NCBI RefSeq assembly: GCF_008271465.1
Contig: NZ_VMDU01000017.1
Coordinates: 1 to 64,000, forward strand
Direction: 5' to 3'
Origin: Tabrizicola flagellatus
GTDB lineage: Bacteria; Pseudomonadota; Alphaproteobacteria; Rhodobacterales; Rhodobacteraceae
Length of the DNA: 64,000 bases
Position numbers and translations under genes: made by a program. The notes beneath the pieces were generated by a model. The model was given only the letters and a program-made list of their open reading frames with translations. It did not search any database and was not told where the DNA came from. Shown one piece after another: positions 16,035-24,314 of this stretch; positions within the stretch are counted from its first letter, which is position 1; each line of letters begins with the position of its first letter.

Positions 16035-17132
16035 TCAGGCGGCGAGAGCGGGGGCCTGCCGGCGCCGCAGCACGCGGCCCTGGGCGTCGAAGACATGGGC
16101 GTCGGCTGGGGCGAAGGTCAGGCCGACCTCTTCGCCCTCGTGGACGGCGGTGTCGCCGGGCAGGGCGGCGCAGAGCTTCAGCCCGTCGCCCATCATCCCG
16201 TAGGCGATGGCGGTGCCGCCGAGCCGTTCGAGCACCCGAAGCCGCATCGCAAGGCCCTGGCCGAGCGTGAGGTTTTCCGGGCGCAGGCCGACCTCGACCC
16301 GGTCGCCGGCGCGGGTGGTGCCGGGATCGACGGGCAGGGTCATCTGCGCGCCGCCGTGGAAGGCGACGGTCACGCCCTCGGCCCCGGTGCCGGTGACGGT
16401 GGCGGGGATCAGGTTCATGTTGGGCTGGCCGATGAAGGTGGCCACGAACCGGGTCGCGGGGTGGTGGTAAAGCTCCATCGGGGTGCCGAACTGTTCGATC
16501 CGGCCCTTGTTCAGGACGACGATGCGGTGGGCCATGGTCATCGCCTCGACCTGGTCGTGAGTGACATAGACCATGGTCGCGTCGAGGTCGCGTTGCAGGG
16601 CGGAAAGTTCGACCCGCATCTCGCCGCGCAGGGCCGCGTCGAGGTTCGAGAGCGGTTCGTCGAACAGGAACACCTTGGGATTGCGCACGATCGACCGGCC
16701 GATGGCGACGCGCTGGCGCTGGCCGCCGGACAGCTGGCCGGGTTTCAGCGAGAGCTTCTCGGTCAGTTGCAGGATCTCGGCCGCGCGGGCGACCTTGGCC
16801 TTGACCTCGGCCTCGGGCAGGCGGGCGACGCGGAGCGGGAAGGCGATGTTCTCGAAGATCGAGAGGTGAGGGTAGAGCGCGTAGCTCTGGAACACCATCG
16901 AGATGCCGCGATCCACCGGGGCGGCATCCGAGACATCCTGGCCGTCGATCAGGATGCGCCCCGAGGTGGCGGCCTCGAGCCCGGCGATGATGCGCAGGAG
17001 CGTGGACTTGCCGCAGCCCGAGGGGCCGACGAAGACGACGAATTCCCGGTCGCGGATCGCCAGGTCGATGCCGGACAGCACCTTGTGGGCGCCGAAATCC
17101 TTGGTGATGGAGGTCAGGTCGAGCGTGGCCAT
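16035..17132 (-). CDS. Sugar ABC transporter ATP-binding protein (UgpC/MalK type)
   Basis: 365 residues from MATLDLTSITK at 17132, chosen because CCGGAG lies eight bases before it. ATPase motifs in order: Walker A GPSGCGKSTLLR, signature LSGGQRQRVAIGR, Walker B VFLFDEPLSNLD and switch His in VYVTHDQVEAM. The C-terminal third is the TOBE/regulatory domain typical of MalK/UgpC proteins. It would power the two permeases encoded upstream in the same operon. MalK-class ATPases can serve several oligosaccharide importers. Confidence 0.92.
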   Translation of the reverse strand: MATLDLTSITKDFGAHKVLSGIDLAIRDREFVVFVGPSGCGKSTLLRIIAGLEAATSGRILIDGQDVSDAAPVDRGISMVFQSYALYPHLSIFENIAFPLRVARLPEAEVKAKVARAAEILQLTEKLSLKPGQLSGGQRQRVAIGRSIVRNPKVFLFDEPLSNLDAALRGEMRVELSALQRDLDATMVYVTHDQVEAMTMAHRIVVLNKGRIEQFGTPMELYHHPATRFVATFIGQPNMNLIPATVTGTGAEGVTVAFHGGAQMTLPVDPGTTRAGDRVEVGLRPENLTLGQGLAMRLRVLERLGGTAIAYGMMGDGLKLCAALPGDTAVHEGEEVGLTFAPADAHVFDAQGRVLRRRQAPALAA

Positions 17133-17193
17133 GGCGGTCTCCGGAGGCAAGGGATGGGGCGGGCCGCAGGATCTGCGGCCCGCCGGGTCGGGG

Positions 17194-18399
17194 TTACTGG
17201 ATCGCCTTGATCCCCTCGGCCGCCTCGGTGACGGCGGCGTTGATGTCGGTGATCTCGCCCAGCAGCACGCCCTGGATCATGTTGGTGAACACCGCCTGCA
17301 GCGAGGCAAAGTTGTAGACCATGGGTTCGGGCTTGCCGGTCGGGGTCGTCGCGAGGAACAGCTGCCACTCCGGGGCATTGTAATAGAGGTCGGTGATGCC
17401 CTGTTCTTCATACTTCTGGATCGGCGGCAGGCCCCATTCCTTGTCGAGCCCGTACTGCGACTTGCCCGAAGTCAGGTGCGCGGCCAGCTTCATCGCCTCT
17501 TCTTCGACGCCCGAGCCCTTGAACACGGCGATGGAGTCGGTGATCAGGATCGAGCCCGAACCACCCGAGGGGCCATGCGGGATCGGGCCGGCCTTGAAGT
17601 TCTTGGCTGCATGCTGACCCATGCCCCAGGGGCCGGTGACATACATGCCGATCTTGCCGTCCTCGAACAGGGCCTGAAGGTTGCCGCGTTCCAGCGCCGT
17701 GGCGCCTTCGGCCATCACCGGCACGAGGTCGGCGTAAAGCTGCAAGGTCTCGCGCGCAGGCACGTCGTCGAACTTCACCTCGCCGGTGACGGTGTCGATC
17801 ACCGTGCCGCCGTTCGAGTACATGAAGTCCAGGAACATGTGCATCGTGTTGTCGAAGTCCTTGCCCGCGATGCCGATGCCGGCGACGCCGGTCTTTTCCT
17901 TGATCGCGGTGGCGGCGGCCTTCATCTCGTCCCAGGTCTCGGGCACCTTGCATTCGAGGCCCGCCTGTTCGAACAGGTCGCAGTTCACGAACATCGCCTT
18001 GTTCGAGAAGGCATGCGGGAAGCCCCAGCGCTTGCCGCCGTCCTCGACGGTGGAGAGGATCCCCGGCTGGTAGGCGGCTTCCTGTTCCGGCGTCAGCTCG
18101 ATCGGCAGGATCTGGTCGGCCTTGGCCAGCTGTTTCAGGAAGCGCGAGCCGATGTAGGCCAGCGCCGGCGGGTCGCCCGCCGCGGCCATCTGCATGGCCT
18201 TTTCCGAGCAGGTGCCCCAGGGCAGGAATTCGAGGTTGACCTTGATGTCGGGGTTCGCGGCCATGAATTCGGCCACCGAGTCCTTCTCGGCCTGCCGTTC
18301 GTCGCCGCACATGATGTAGTGCACGTCCTTGGCCAGCGCCGGCAGGGCGGTCGCGCCCATCAGGACGCCGGCGAGCGCCAGTCTGTTGAATGTGGTCAT
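17194..18399 (-). CDS. Sugar ABC transporter periplasmic binding protein
   Basis: 401 residues from ATG 18399, which follows AAGGAGGC closely. A Sec signal peptide (MTTFNRLALAGVLMGATALP, cleaved after about residue 23 at ALA-K) is followed by a family 1-type solute-binding fold with the recognisable RQAEKDSVAEFMAANPDIKV opening and WGFPHAFSNKAMFVNCDLFE. Such proteins bind oligosaccharides in the periplasm and deliver them to MalFG-type permeases. The linked GH20 and nag genes suggest chitobiose or another N-acetylhexosamine oligomer as ligand. In-frame sequence continues upstream through the permease gene, but the signal peptide fixes the start. Confidence 0.92.
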   Translation of the reverse strand: MTTFNRLALAGVLMGATALPALAKDVHYIMCGDERQAEKDSVAEFMAANPDIKVNLEFLPWGTCSEKAMQMAAAGDPPALAYIGSRFLKQLAKADQILPIELTPEQEAAYQPGILSTVEDGGKRWGFPHAFSNKAMFVNCDLFEQAGLECKVPETWDEMKAAATAIKEKTGVAGIGIAGKDFDNTMHMFLDFMYSNGGTVIDTVTGEVKFDDVPARETLQLYADLVPVMAEGATALERGNLQALFEDGKIGMYVTGPWGMGQHAAKNFKAGPIPHGPSGGSGSILITDSIAVFKGSGVEEEAMKLAAHLTSGKSQYGLDKEWGLPPIQKYEEQGITDLYYNAPEWQLFLATTPTGKPEPMVYNFASLQAVFTNMIQGVLLGEITDINAAVTEAAEGIKAIQ

Positions 18400-18425
18400 G
18401 GATAGCCTCCTTGTTGATCGGTCTG

Positions 18426-19268
18426 TCATTCTTTCACTGCCCCCGCCGTCAGACCGGCGACGAGGTAGCGTTGCAGGAAGAGGAACACGAGAAGGACGGG
18501 CGTGATGCCGGTCAGGGCGGCGGCCATCATCATGTTCCACTCGACATTCTGGTAGCCGATGAACTGCAACAGTCCGACCGGCAGCGGGTGCAAGTTGCCG
18601 TTGGAGTTGAAGGTCACGGCGAAGAGGTATTGCTGGGCGTAAGCCGTGATGAACACGGTCGTCGCCACCACCACGAGGCCCGGGCCGGCGAGCGGCAGGA
18701 TCACCCGGCGCAGCGTGTAGAGCCGCGAGGCGCCGTCCATGTAGGCGGCTTCTTCCATTTCCTTGGGGATCTTCTCCAGGTAGCCGCGCAGGAGCCAGAT
18801 GCCGGTCGGGATCAGGAAGGCCACGCCGGGGATGATCATCGCCCAGTAGGTGTTCAGCAGCCCGAGCGTCCGCATCAGCTTGTAGAGCGGGATCAGTAGG
18901 ACCGCGCCCGCGAACATGTTGACCGACAGGAACAGGCCCAGCGACTGCGTCTTGAACGGGAAGTCGAGCCGCGCATAGGCGTAGGCGGCGGGCACGATGA
19001 CGATCATCGCGATGATGGTCACGGTCGTGGCGATGAAGATCGAGTTCCAGATGTAGCGGCCGAGCAGCGGCACGCGCTCCCACATCCGGGTGTAGGCGTC
19101 GAAGCTGAAGTCGTCGGACCAGAACTGGTAGGGCGCGCGCAAGATGTGATTGAGCGGCTTCAGCGAGGTCATGAACATCTCGAAGAAGGGCAGGAGGATG
19201 AAGGTCAGGAAGACCGCGATCCCGAAGTAGATGCCGATCTTCTGGAGAAGGGTGTAACGGTCCATCAT
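18426..19268 (-). CDS. Sugar ABC transporter permease (MalG type)
   Basis: 280 residues with six predicted membrane helices, the first at about residues 12-35 (FGIAVFLTFILLPFFEMFM). The cytoplasmic EAA loop that docks on the ATPase is clear: EEAAYMDGASRLYTLRRVIL followed by P. Second permease of the importer. It starts one base after the stop of the other permease gene and ends 26 bases before the binding protein start. An alternative ATG is one codon downstream. Confidence 0.93.
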   Translation of the reverse strand: MMDRYTLLQKIGIYFGIAVFLTFILLPFFEMFMTSLKPLNHILRAPYQFWSDDFSFDAYTRMWERVPLLGRYIWNSIFIATTVTIIAMIVIVPAAYAYARLDFPFKTQSLGLFLSVNMFAGAVLLIPLYKLMRTLGLLNTYWAMIIPGVAFLIPTGIWLLRGYLEKIPKEMEEAAYMDGASRLYTLRRVILPLAGPGLVVVATTVFITAYAQQYLFAVTFNSNGNLHPLPVGLLQFIGYQNVEWNMMMAAALTGITPVLLVFLFLQRYLVAGLTAGAVKE

Positions 19269-19269
19269 G

Positions 19270-20196
19270 CTACTTCACCCCGTACTTGCGGTTCACGCGG
19301 CCCAGCACCCACAGGTAGAGGAGGCTGAAGAGGGCCAGCATGATGACGATGATCACCGCCCGCGCCGCGCCTTCGCCGAATTGCAGGTTGGCGATGGCCA
19401 CCTTGTAGGTGTCGATGATCATCGTCGTGGTCCCGCCGCGCGGGCCGCCCTGGGTGAGGATCCAGATGATCTCGAAGCTGTTGAAGGTCCAGATCGCCGA
19501 CATCAGGGCCATGGAAACGATCACCGGCATGATCTGGGGAATGGTGATCCGGCGGAAACGATACCAACGGCTTGCGCCATCGACCCAGGCGGCCTCGTAA
19601 AGGTCGCGCGGCACACCCTGCATCGCGGCGAGGAAGAACAGCGTCACCATCGGCGTGCCGACCCAGGCATCGGTCACGATGGCCGACCAGAAGGCCGAGG
19701 TCTTGTAGGCGAGGAAGGCGAAGGGGCCGTCGGTGATGCCGATCTTCTGCGCCACGCCCGAGATGATGCCGAAGTCGCCGTTGAAGAGCCACAGCCAGCC
19801 GAGGCAGCCCATGGCGATCGGGATCACCCAGGGCGGCATGATGAGGATGCGGAACAGCGCCTGGCCGGGCACCACCGCCATCAGTAGGCTGGCCCCGATC
19901 AGGCCGAGGACCAGCTTCAGGCTGACCGAGAAGAACATCCAGACGAAGGTGCGGAGGATGATCTCGCCGAACTTGCCGCCCTGGAAGAGCTTTTCGTAGT
20001 TGGCGAAGCCCACATACTCCTCGCCCGCGAGCGAGGCGTTGGTGAAGGACAGCCGGATCGTCTCGACCAGCGGCCAGGCGACGATGACGGCGATGAACAG
20101 GATGGCCGGGGCGATCAGGATCCAGGCGAAGGCGCGGTCGGACAGCGCGCGGCGGCGCACCCGTTCCTGCCGTGTGGTGCCCAAGGCCATGGTCAT
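19270..20196 (-). CDS. Sugar ABC transporter permease (MalF type)
   Basis: 308 residues from ATG 20196 (MTMALGTTRQERV), with AAGGGGGG about seven bases upstream; an ATG two codons later is possible, and a longer in-frame extension crosses the operator region and is rejected. Six membrane helices are predicted, starting with FAWILIAPAILFIAVIVAW. The EAA loop reads YEAAWVDGASRWYRFRRITI then P. First gene of the minus-strand transport/catabolic operon, so its upstream region carries the operon's control signals. Confidence 0.92.
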   Translation of the reverse strand: MTMALGTTRQERVRRRALSDRAFAWILIAPAILFIAVIVAWPLVETIRLSFTNASLAGEEYVGFANYEKLFQGGKFGEIILRTFVWMFFSVSLKLVLGLIGASLLMAVVPGQALFRILIMPPWVIPIAMGCLGWLWLFNGDFGIISGVAQKIGITDGPFAFLAYKTSAFWSAIVTDAWVGTPMVTLFFLAAMQGVPRDLYEAAWVDGASRWYRFRRITIPQIMPVIVSMALMSAIWTFNSFEIIWILTQGGPRGGTTTMIIDTYKVAIANLQFGEGAARAVIIVIMLALFSLLYLWVLGRVNRKYGVK

Positions 20197-20274
20197 CCGG
20201 TCCCCCCTTTCCGCGATGCCGGCATGGGCGAATCGCGCTGTGAGGCCGACCATACCAAAAAATCGCGATAATGC

Positions 20275-20292
20275 TACCAATATAATACCAAA
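20275..20292. promoter_or_regulatory. Candidate GntR operator near the ABC operon start
   Basis: TACCAATATAATACCAAA. The 13-base core CAATATAATACCA is repeated exactly at 20384-20396 beside the gntR start. An additional ATACCAAA lies at 20252-20259. Very AT-rich in a GC-rich genome, placed about 80 bases before the first permease gene. A GntR/UTRA repressor encoded next door is the obvious ligand. Confidence 0.6.
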
Positions 20293-20373
20293 TGCGCGAA
20301 AAAATCGGACCAAGGCCCGTTTTTCGCTTGTTTTCTGGCGGTTGATCGGCGCATGATGCGATTGGGGCCGGAT

Positions 20374-20398
20374 TTGGTCTCATCAATATAATACCAAT
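20374..20398. promoter_or_regulatory. Candidate GntR operator/promoter of the regulator gene
   Basis: TTGGT (20374-20378) and ACCAA (20393-20397) form an inverted repeat around CTCATCAATATAAT. A perfect TATAAT (20387-20392) sits inside it, 19 bases before the gntR start codon, so binding would block a -10 box. This is a typical autorepression layout. Shares CAATATAATACCA with the site at 20275. Confidence 0.6.
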
Positions 20399-20410
20399 CC
20401 GGGGGCGAAG

Positions 20411-21172
20411 ATGGACGACGACCTTGCGCTTTTCCGCCCCGAGGCCTGGTTCCGGGCGGGCCGCGGGCCGCGCTACGAACAGCTTTACCGCCACCTGTCG
20501 GCCGCCATCGCGGCGGGCGAGCTGCCGCCCGAGACGCAACTGCCCCCCGAACGCGATCTGGCGCTGATCGCGGATGTGAGCCGGGTCACGGTGCGCAAGG
20601 CGGTCAGCCAGCTGGTGGCCGAGGGGCTTCTGGAACAGCGGCGCGGGGCGGGCAGCTTCGTGCGCGCACCGCAGCCCAAGCTGGAACATTCGCTGTCCGC
20701 ACTTCTGTCCTTCACCGAATACATGCGCCAGCGCGGCAAGACCTCGTCCAGCCGCATCCTGCGCCGGGGCATCTTCCTGCCCACGCCGGACGAGATGATG
20801 GCGCTGGGCCTCTCGCCCGGCGACCGGGTGGCGCGGGTCGAGCGGTTGCGCTTTGCCGACGATACGCCGCTGGCGCTGGAATGGTCCTCGCTGCCCACCG
20901 ACATCCTGCCGGAACCCGAGGCGGTGGAGACCTCGCTTTACGATGTGCTGCGCGGGATGGGCAGGGCGCCGACGCGGGCGGTGCAGCGGATCACGGCGGT
21001 CAACCTGACGGCGGCGGATGCGAAGCTCTTGCAACTGCCCGAGGGCGCTGCGGTGCTGCGGATCGACCGGACGGCCTATCTGCCCACGGGCCGGCCGATC
21101 GAGTTCACGCGCGGCCTCTACCGCAGCGACATCTACGATTTCATCGCCGAACTGAGGCTGGACGCACCATGA
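20411..21172 (+). CDS. GntR-family transcriptional regulator (HutC/UTRA subgroup)
   Basis: 253 residues. The N-terminal winged helix has RYEQLYRHLSAAIAAGELPP, PERDLALIADVSRVTVRKAV and the wing GLLEQRRGAGSFV. The C-terminal UTRA ligand domain ends with the common VLRIDRTAYLPTGRPIEF and RSDIYDF. NagR-type members of this subgroup sense glucosamine-6-phosphate or related amino-sugar phosphates. It is divergent from the ABC/nag operon and coupled to the GH20 gene by an ATGA overlap (21169-21172), so it probably represses both units through the AT-rich repeats in the intergenic region. Confidence 0.93.
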   Translation: MDDDLALFRPEAWFRAGRGPRYEQLYRHLSAAIAAGELPPETQLPPERDLALIADVSRVTVRKAVSQLVAEGLLEQRRGAGSFVRAPQPKLEHSLSALLSFTEYMRQRGKTSSSRILRRGIFLPTPDEMMALGLSPGDRVARVERLRFADDTPLALEWSSLPTDILPEPEAVETSLYDVLRGMGRAPTRAVQRITAVNLTAADAKLLQLPEGAAVLRIDRTAYLPTGRPIEFTRGLYRSDIYDFIAELRLDAP

Positions 21173-23004
21173 GCCTGACCTTCACCGCCCGCATCGAGGG
21201 GCGCCGGATCCGCTGCAGGATCGGGACCGACCGCCCGCTGGCCGCGCCCACCTTCTGCTTTTCGCTGATGGCCGCGCCGGCGGTGGTGTCGGGCGGGACG
21301 CTGGTCCGGCGCGTGGCGGGCTATGCCGAGGTGGCCCTGCCGGACCTGGAGCCGGGCCAGCCGCACGAAGTGGTGCTGGAACATGCCAATCCCGACTATG
21401 CCCCGCGCAACCGCGCCTGGCTGCCGCTCGGCGCCTATCTGCGGGTCGGGCGGGACTGCCTGCCGCTGCCGCCGGGCAACGATCTGGGCCTGAGGACGGC
21501 CGAGGGCCCGCCGGCACCGCCCCTGACCCCGGACCGCCTGCCACTGGTGCCGCAGCCGACGGAGTGGCAGCCTTCGGGCGGGACATGCAACCTTGCCGCA
21601 CTTGCCCCTGTGACGGGGCTGGAGGCGGTGGACGACCTCGCCGTGCGGCTTGGTCTCGCGCCGCTTTTCGCGCCGGGCGGCGTGGCGCTGACGGTGGAGG
21701 AGGACGCGAGCCTCGGCCCCGAGGGCTATCGCCTGACCCTCGCGCCGACCGGGCTGTCGGTCGCGGTCGGCGGGCCGTCGGGGCTGCATCATGCCGGTGT
21801 CACGCTGCTGACCCTGCGCGAGACCTGCGGGGGGCGGCTGCCCTGCGGCACGATCACCGACCGCCCGCGCTTCGGCTGGCGCGGGCAGCATCTGGACTGC
21901 GCGCGGCATTTCTTCGGGGTGGAGTTCATCCTGCGGCTTCTGGACCTGATGGCGCTTCTGAAGCTGAACCGGTTCCACTGGCATTTCGCCGATGACGAGG
22001 CCTTCCGGCTGGAGGTGGAAACGCAACCGCTGCTCTGGCAGCGCACGGCCTTCCGGGGCGAGGGCGAGCTGGTGCCGGGCGTCTTCGGCGGCGGCATCCG
22101 GGCGGGCGGCAGCTATTCGCGGGCCGATGTGGCGCGGGTGCTGGCGCGGGCGAAGGCGCTGCGGATCGAGGTCCTGCCCGAGATCGAGGTGCCGGCCCAT
22201 TCCCACGCGATGGTGAGGGCCGTGCCGGGCCTGCGCGACCCCGGCGACAACGGCGGGGAGGTCTCGATCCAGGGCTATCTGGACAACATCGTCAACCCGG
22301 CCATGCCCGCGACCTGGGACCTGCTGTTGCCGCTCGCGCGTGAGGTGGCGGGGATGTTCCCCCTGGGCCTTCTGCATCTGGGCGCGGACGAGGCGCCACC
22401 GGGGGCCTGGGGCGGATCGCCGGCCGTGGCCGCGCTGAAGGCGCGCGAGGGGCTGGTGAGCGCCGACGACGTGCAGGGCTGGATGCTGGCGAGGCTGGCG
22501 GCCGACCTCGGCCGCGACGGGATCCGCGTCGCGGCCTGGGAAGAGGCGGCGAAGGGCTGCCAGGGCGGCATCGGCAACGGCGCGCTCCTGTTCAGCTGGA
22601 CGGGTCAGGGGCCGGGGGTCGAGGCCGCGCGGCGCGGGCATGACGTGGTGATGTGTCCGGCGCAGAACGCCTATTTCGACCTGGCCCACAGCGACGACCC
22701 GGACGACTGGGGTGCCGCCTGGGCGGGCTTCGTGCCGCTGGAACGGACCGTGGCCTGGGATCCGGTGCCGAAGGGGGCCGAGGACATCGCCCCCCGCGTC
22801 GCCGGGGTGCAGGCCTGTTTCTGGGGCGAGTTCACCACGTGGGACCACGAGGCCGAGGGCATGATCGCCCCGCGCATCCTCGGAATCGCGACCAAGGGGT
22901 GGGAGCCTGCGGGCCGCACCGATGGCGCCAGCCTGCGCGCCCTGGCCGGGGCCTATGCGCCCCTGTTCGACCGGATCGGCTGGCAGCGGCACCGGGGGGC
23001 CTGA
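21169..23004 (+). CDS. Cytoplasmic beta-N-acetylhexosaminidase (GH20)
   Basis: 611 residues from ATG 21169. An N-terminal beta domain (about 1-200) precedes the GH20 barrel, which begins near RFGWRGQHLDCARHFFGVEF and contains LKLNRFHWHFADDEAFRLE. The catalytic Asp-Glu pair is D407-E408 in LHLGADEAPPG (family consensus H-x-G-x-D-E). There is no signal peptide, so it should act in the cytoplasm on imported short oligomers such as chitobiose, releasing GlcNAc (or GalNAc) for the ROK kinase. Translationally coupled to the GntR gene. End at 23004 is followed by a dispersed repeat. Confidence 0.92.
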   Translation: MSLTFTARIEGRRIRCRIGTDRPLAAPTFCFSLMAAPAVVSGGTLVRRVAGYAEVALPDLEPGQPHEVVLEHANPDYAPRNRAWLPLGAYLRVGRDCLPLPPGNDLGLRTAEGPPAPPLTPDRLPLVPQPTEWQPSGGTCNLAALAPVTGLEAVDDLAVRLGLAPLFAPGGVALTVEEDASLGPEGYRLTLAPTGLSVAVGGPSGLHHAGVTLLTLRETCGGRLPCGTITDRPRFGWRGQHLDCARHFFGVEFILRLLDLMALLKLNRFHWHFADDEAFRLEVETQPLLWQRTAFRGEGELVPGVFGGGIRAGGSYSRADVARVLARAKALRIEVLPEIEVPAHSHAMVRAVPGLRDPGDNGGEVSIQGYLDNIVNPAMPATWDLLLPLAREVAGMFPLGLLHLGADEAPPGAWGGSPAVAALKAREGLVSADDVQGWMLARLAADLGRDGIRVAAWEEAAKGCQGGIGNGALLFSWTGQGPGVEAARRGHDVVMCPAQNAYFDLAHSDDPDDWGAAWAGFVPLERTVAWDPVPKGAEDIAPRVAGVQACFWGEFTTWDHEAEGMIAPRILGIATKGWEPAGRTDGASLRALAGAYAPLFDRIGWQRHRGA

Positions 23005-23008
23005 GGGA

Positions 23009-23045
23009 GGCTCGTCGATGGCTTCGCCACTCCTCGCCGGGGGGC
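23009..23045. repeat. Dispersed inverted repeat (CTCGTCG family), half copy
   Basis: GGCTCGTCGATGGCTTCGCC followed by ACTCCTCGCCGG. It has the same block order as 7455-7526 and 63859-63928 but lacks the second arm. It lies between the converging GH20 and AlkD-like genes. Confidence 0.45.
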
Positions 23046-23049
23046 GTGG

Positions 23050-23721
23050 TCACTCGGGCAGGTGCCGCGCGGCCTCCTTGCGGGCGAAGGCCTTCAGCCG
23101 GGAACCATGCGCGGCAAGGAAGGCGAGCGTCGCCTCGGCGTCGTGTTTCGAGAGATCGCGCAGCCACCAGGCGACGGCCTTCTGGATGAACCAGTCCGGG
23201 TCCGAGGCCAGCGTCGCGCACCAGCCCAGCACGCGCGACCGGATCGCAAGGTCCTGCGCCTTGGGGAAATTCTGCTTGGTCCAGGGCAGCGTCATCACCA
23301 GCGCCGCCCGGCGCGTCCACATGTGCGGGCTGGCGACCCAGCCCTCGACCGTGTCGAGCCGCGCCGGGTCGGCCACCAGCCGTTTCTGACCGGCGATGCT
23401 GGCATGGTCGGCGATGGCCCAGGCGTCGAAATCGGGCACCCAGGAGAGGATCAGCTCCCAGGCCGCCTGATCGGGGCGGATGCGCGCCTGGGTCAGAAGC
23501 TTTGCCGCCGCGACCCGTGCCTCGTGGATGTTCGTCCGCCATAGTTCGGCTGCGAGCGCGATCCGGTCGTCCAGCGTGCGCTCGGCCCGCCAGCGGTCGG
23601 CCAGTTCGGCGATCCGGGGCACGGGGACGCCCAGATAGCGCCGGTCGGCCTTGTGATAGGCCTGCATCTCCGCGGCCTTCGCCGGATCTGCAAGTGCCTG
23701 CAACTCGGCGAGCGGCGTCAC
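23050..23721 (-). CDS. DNA alkylation repair protein (AlkD-like)
   Basis: 223 residues. The start is a GTG at 23721 whose first bases overlap the stop of the upstream gene (GTGA, 23718-23721). AlkD proteins are HEAT-repeat DNA glycosylases that remove 3-methyladenine and 7-methylguanine. Family features visible: YLGVPVPRIAELADRW near residue 30, HEARVAAAKLL, the WVPDFDAWAIAD segment and DPDWFIQKAVAWWLRDLSK near residue 170, whose aromatic and acidic residues line the AlkD groove. A longer frame reaching 24039 exists but overlaps the PNPOx gene and is not real. Confidence 0.85.
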   Translation of the reverse strand: MTPLAELQALADPAKAAEMQAYHKADRRYLGVPVPRIAELADRWRAERTLDDRIALAAELWRTNIHEARVAAAKLLTQARIRPDQAAWELILSWVPDFDAWAIADHASIAGQKRLVADPARLDTVEGWVASPHMWTRRAALVMTLPWTKQNFPKAQDLAIRSRVLGWCATLASDPDWFIQKAVAWWLRDLSKHDAEATLAFLAAHGSRLKAFARKEAARHLPE

Positions 23722-24266
23722 AGGTTGGCCTCGATCCCGGTCGGCAGGCCGTCGATCGTCTGCCGGTTGCGTTCGTCCCAATAGCTGCGCAGACCCTCGG
23801 CCCCCTTGGCCGTCGCCCAGTCGCGCAGGACCGGCCGGTCCGCGCGGAAGTCCATGAAGGGCACGGCAAAGCCGCAGGAGGACTGCACCAGATCTACCGC
23901 CACATCGACGATCTGCCGCGCGCCGGGCTGGTCGGGCAGCTCGGCCGCAAGGCCCGCCCAGTCGGAATCGCCGTGGTGCACCGCCCGCCCCATGCCATAG
24001 GCGCGCAGGATCAGCGGCCGCACGGTGAAGCTGCACCACATCAGCGTGATGCGCGGTTCCAGCGCGAGATGCGCCGCCGTCTCGTTGCCCGAGCCGGTCA
24101 GGTTCAGCCAGAGGATCCGGCGCGGCGACAGGACGCGCAACGAATCCATACCCTTTGGCGACAGGTTCACCCGTCCGCCCGGCGCGGCGGTGGCGACGAA
24201 GAAGAGATGCTGCTCGGCGATGAAACCGATCTGGTCGGGTTGCAACTCGCTGTATCGCTTGCCCAT
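23718..24266 (-). CDS. Pyridoxamine 5'-phosphate oxidase-family flavin-binding protein
   Basis: 182 residues. The split-barrel FMN-binding fold is indicated by HLFFVATAAPGGRVNLSPKG, then RILWLNLTGSGNETAAHL and RITLMWCSF. This subgroup is found in many bacteria and its substrate is unknown; it is not the PdxH enzyme of vitamin B6 synthesis, which is longer and has different residues. Overlaps the AlkD-like gene by four bases and so is probably translated together with it, which may hint at a stress role. Confidence 0.82.
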   Translation of the reverse strand: MGKRYSELQPDQIGFIAEQHLFFVATAAPGGRVNLSPKGMDSLRVLSPRRILWLNLTGSGNETAAHLALEPRITLMWCSFTVRPLILRAYGMGRAVHHGDSDWAGLAAELPDQPGARQIVDVAVDLVQSSCGFAVPFMDFRADRPVLRDWATAKGAEGLRSYWDERNRQTIDGLPTGIEANL

Positions 24267-24314
24267 GGGGTCCTCCGCCAGGGCAGAGTGCCAGCCGGGC
24301 GGGGGAAGGGCAAG

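Noticed and set aside
17194-19083. Apparent 629-residue fusion of permease and binding protein
   Set aside because: The upstream part is an off-frame reading of the MalG-type gene. The binding protein has its own signal peptide and ribosome site at 18399.
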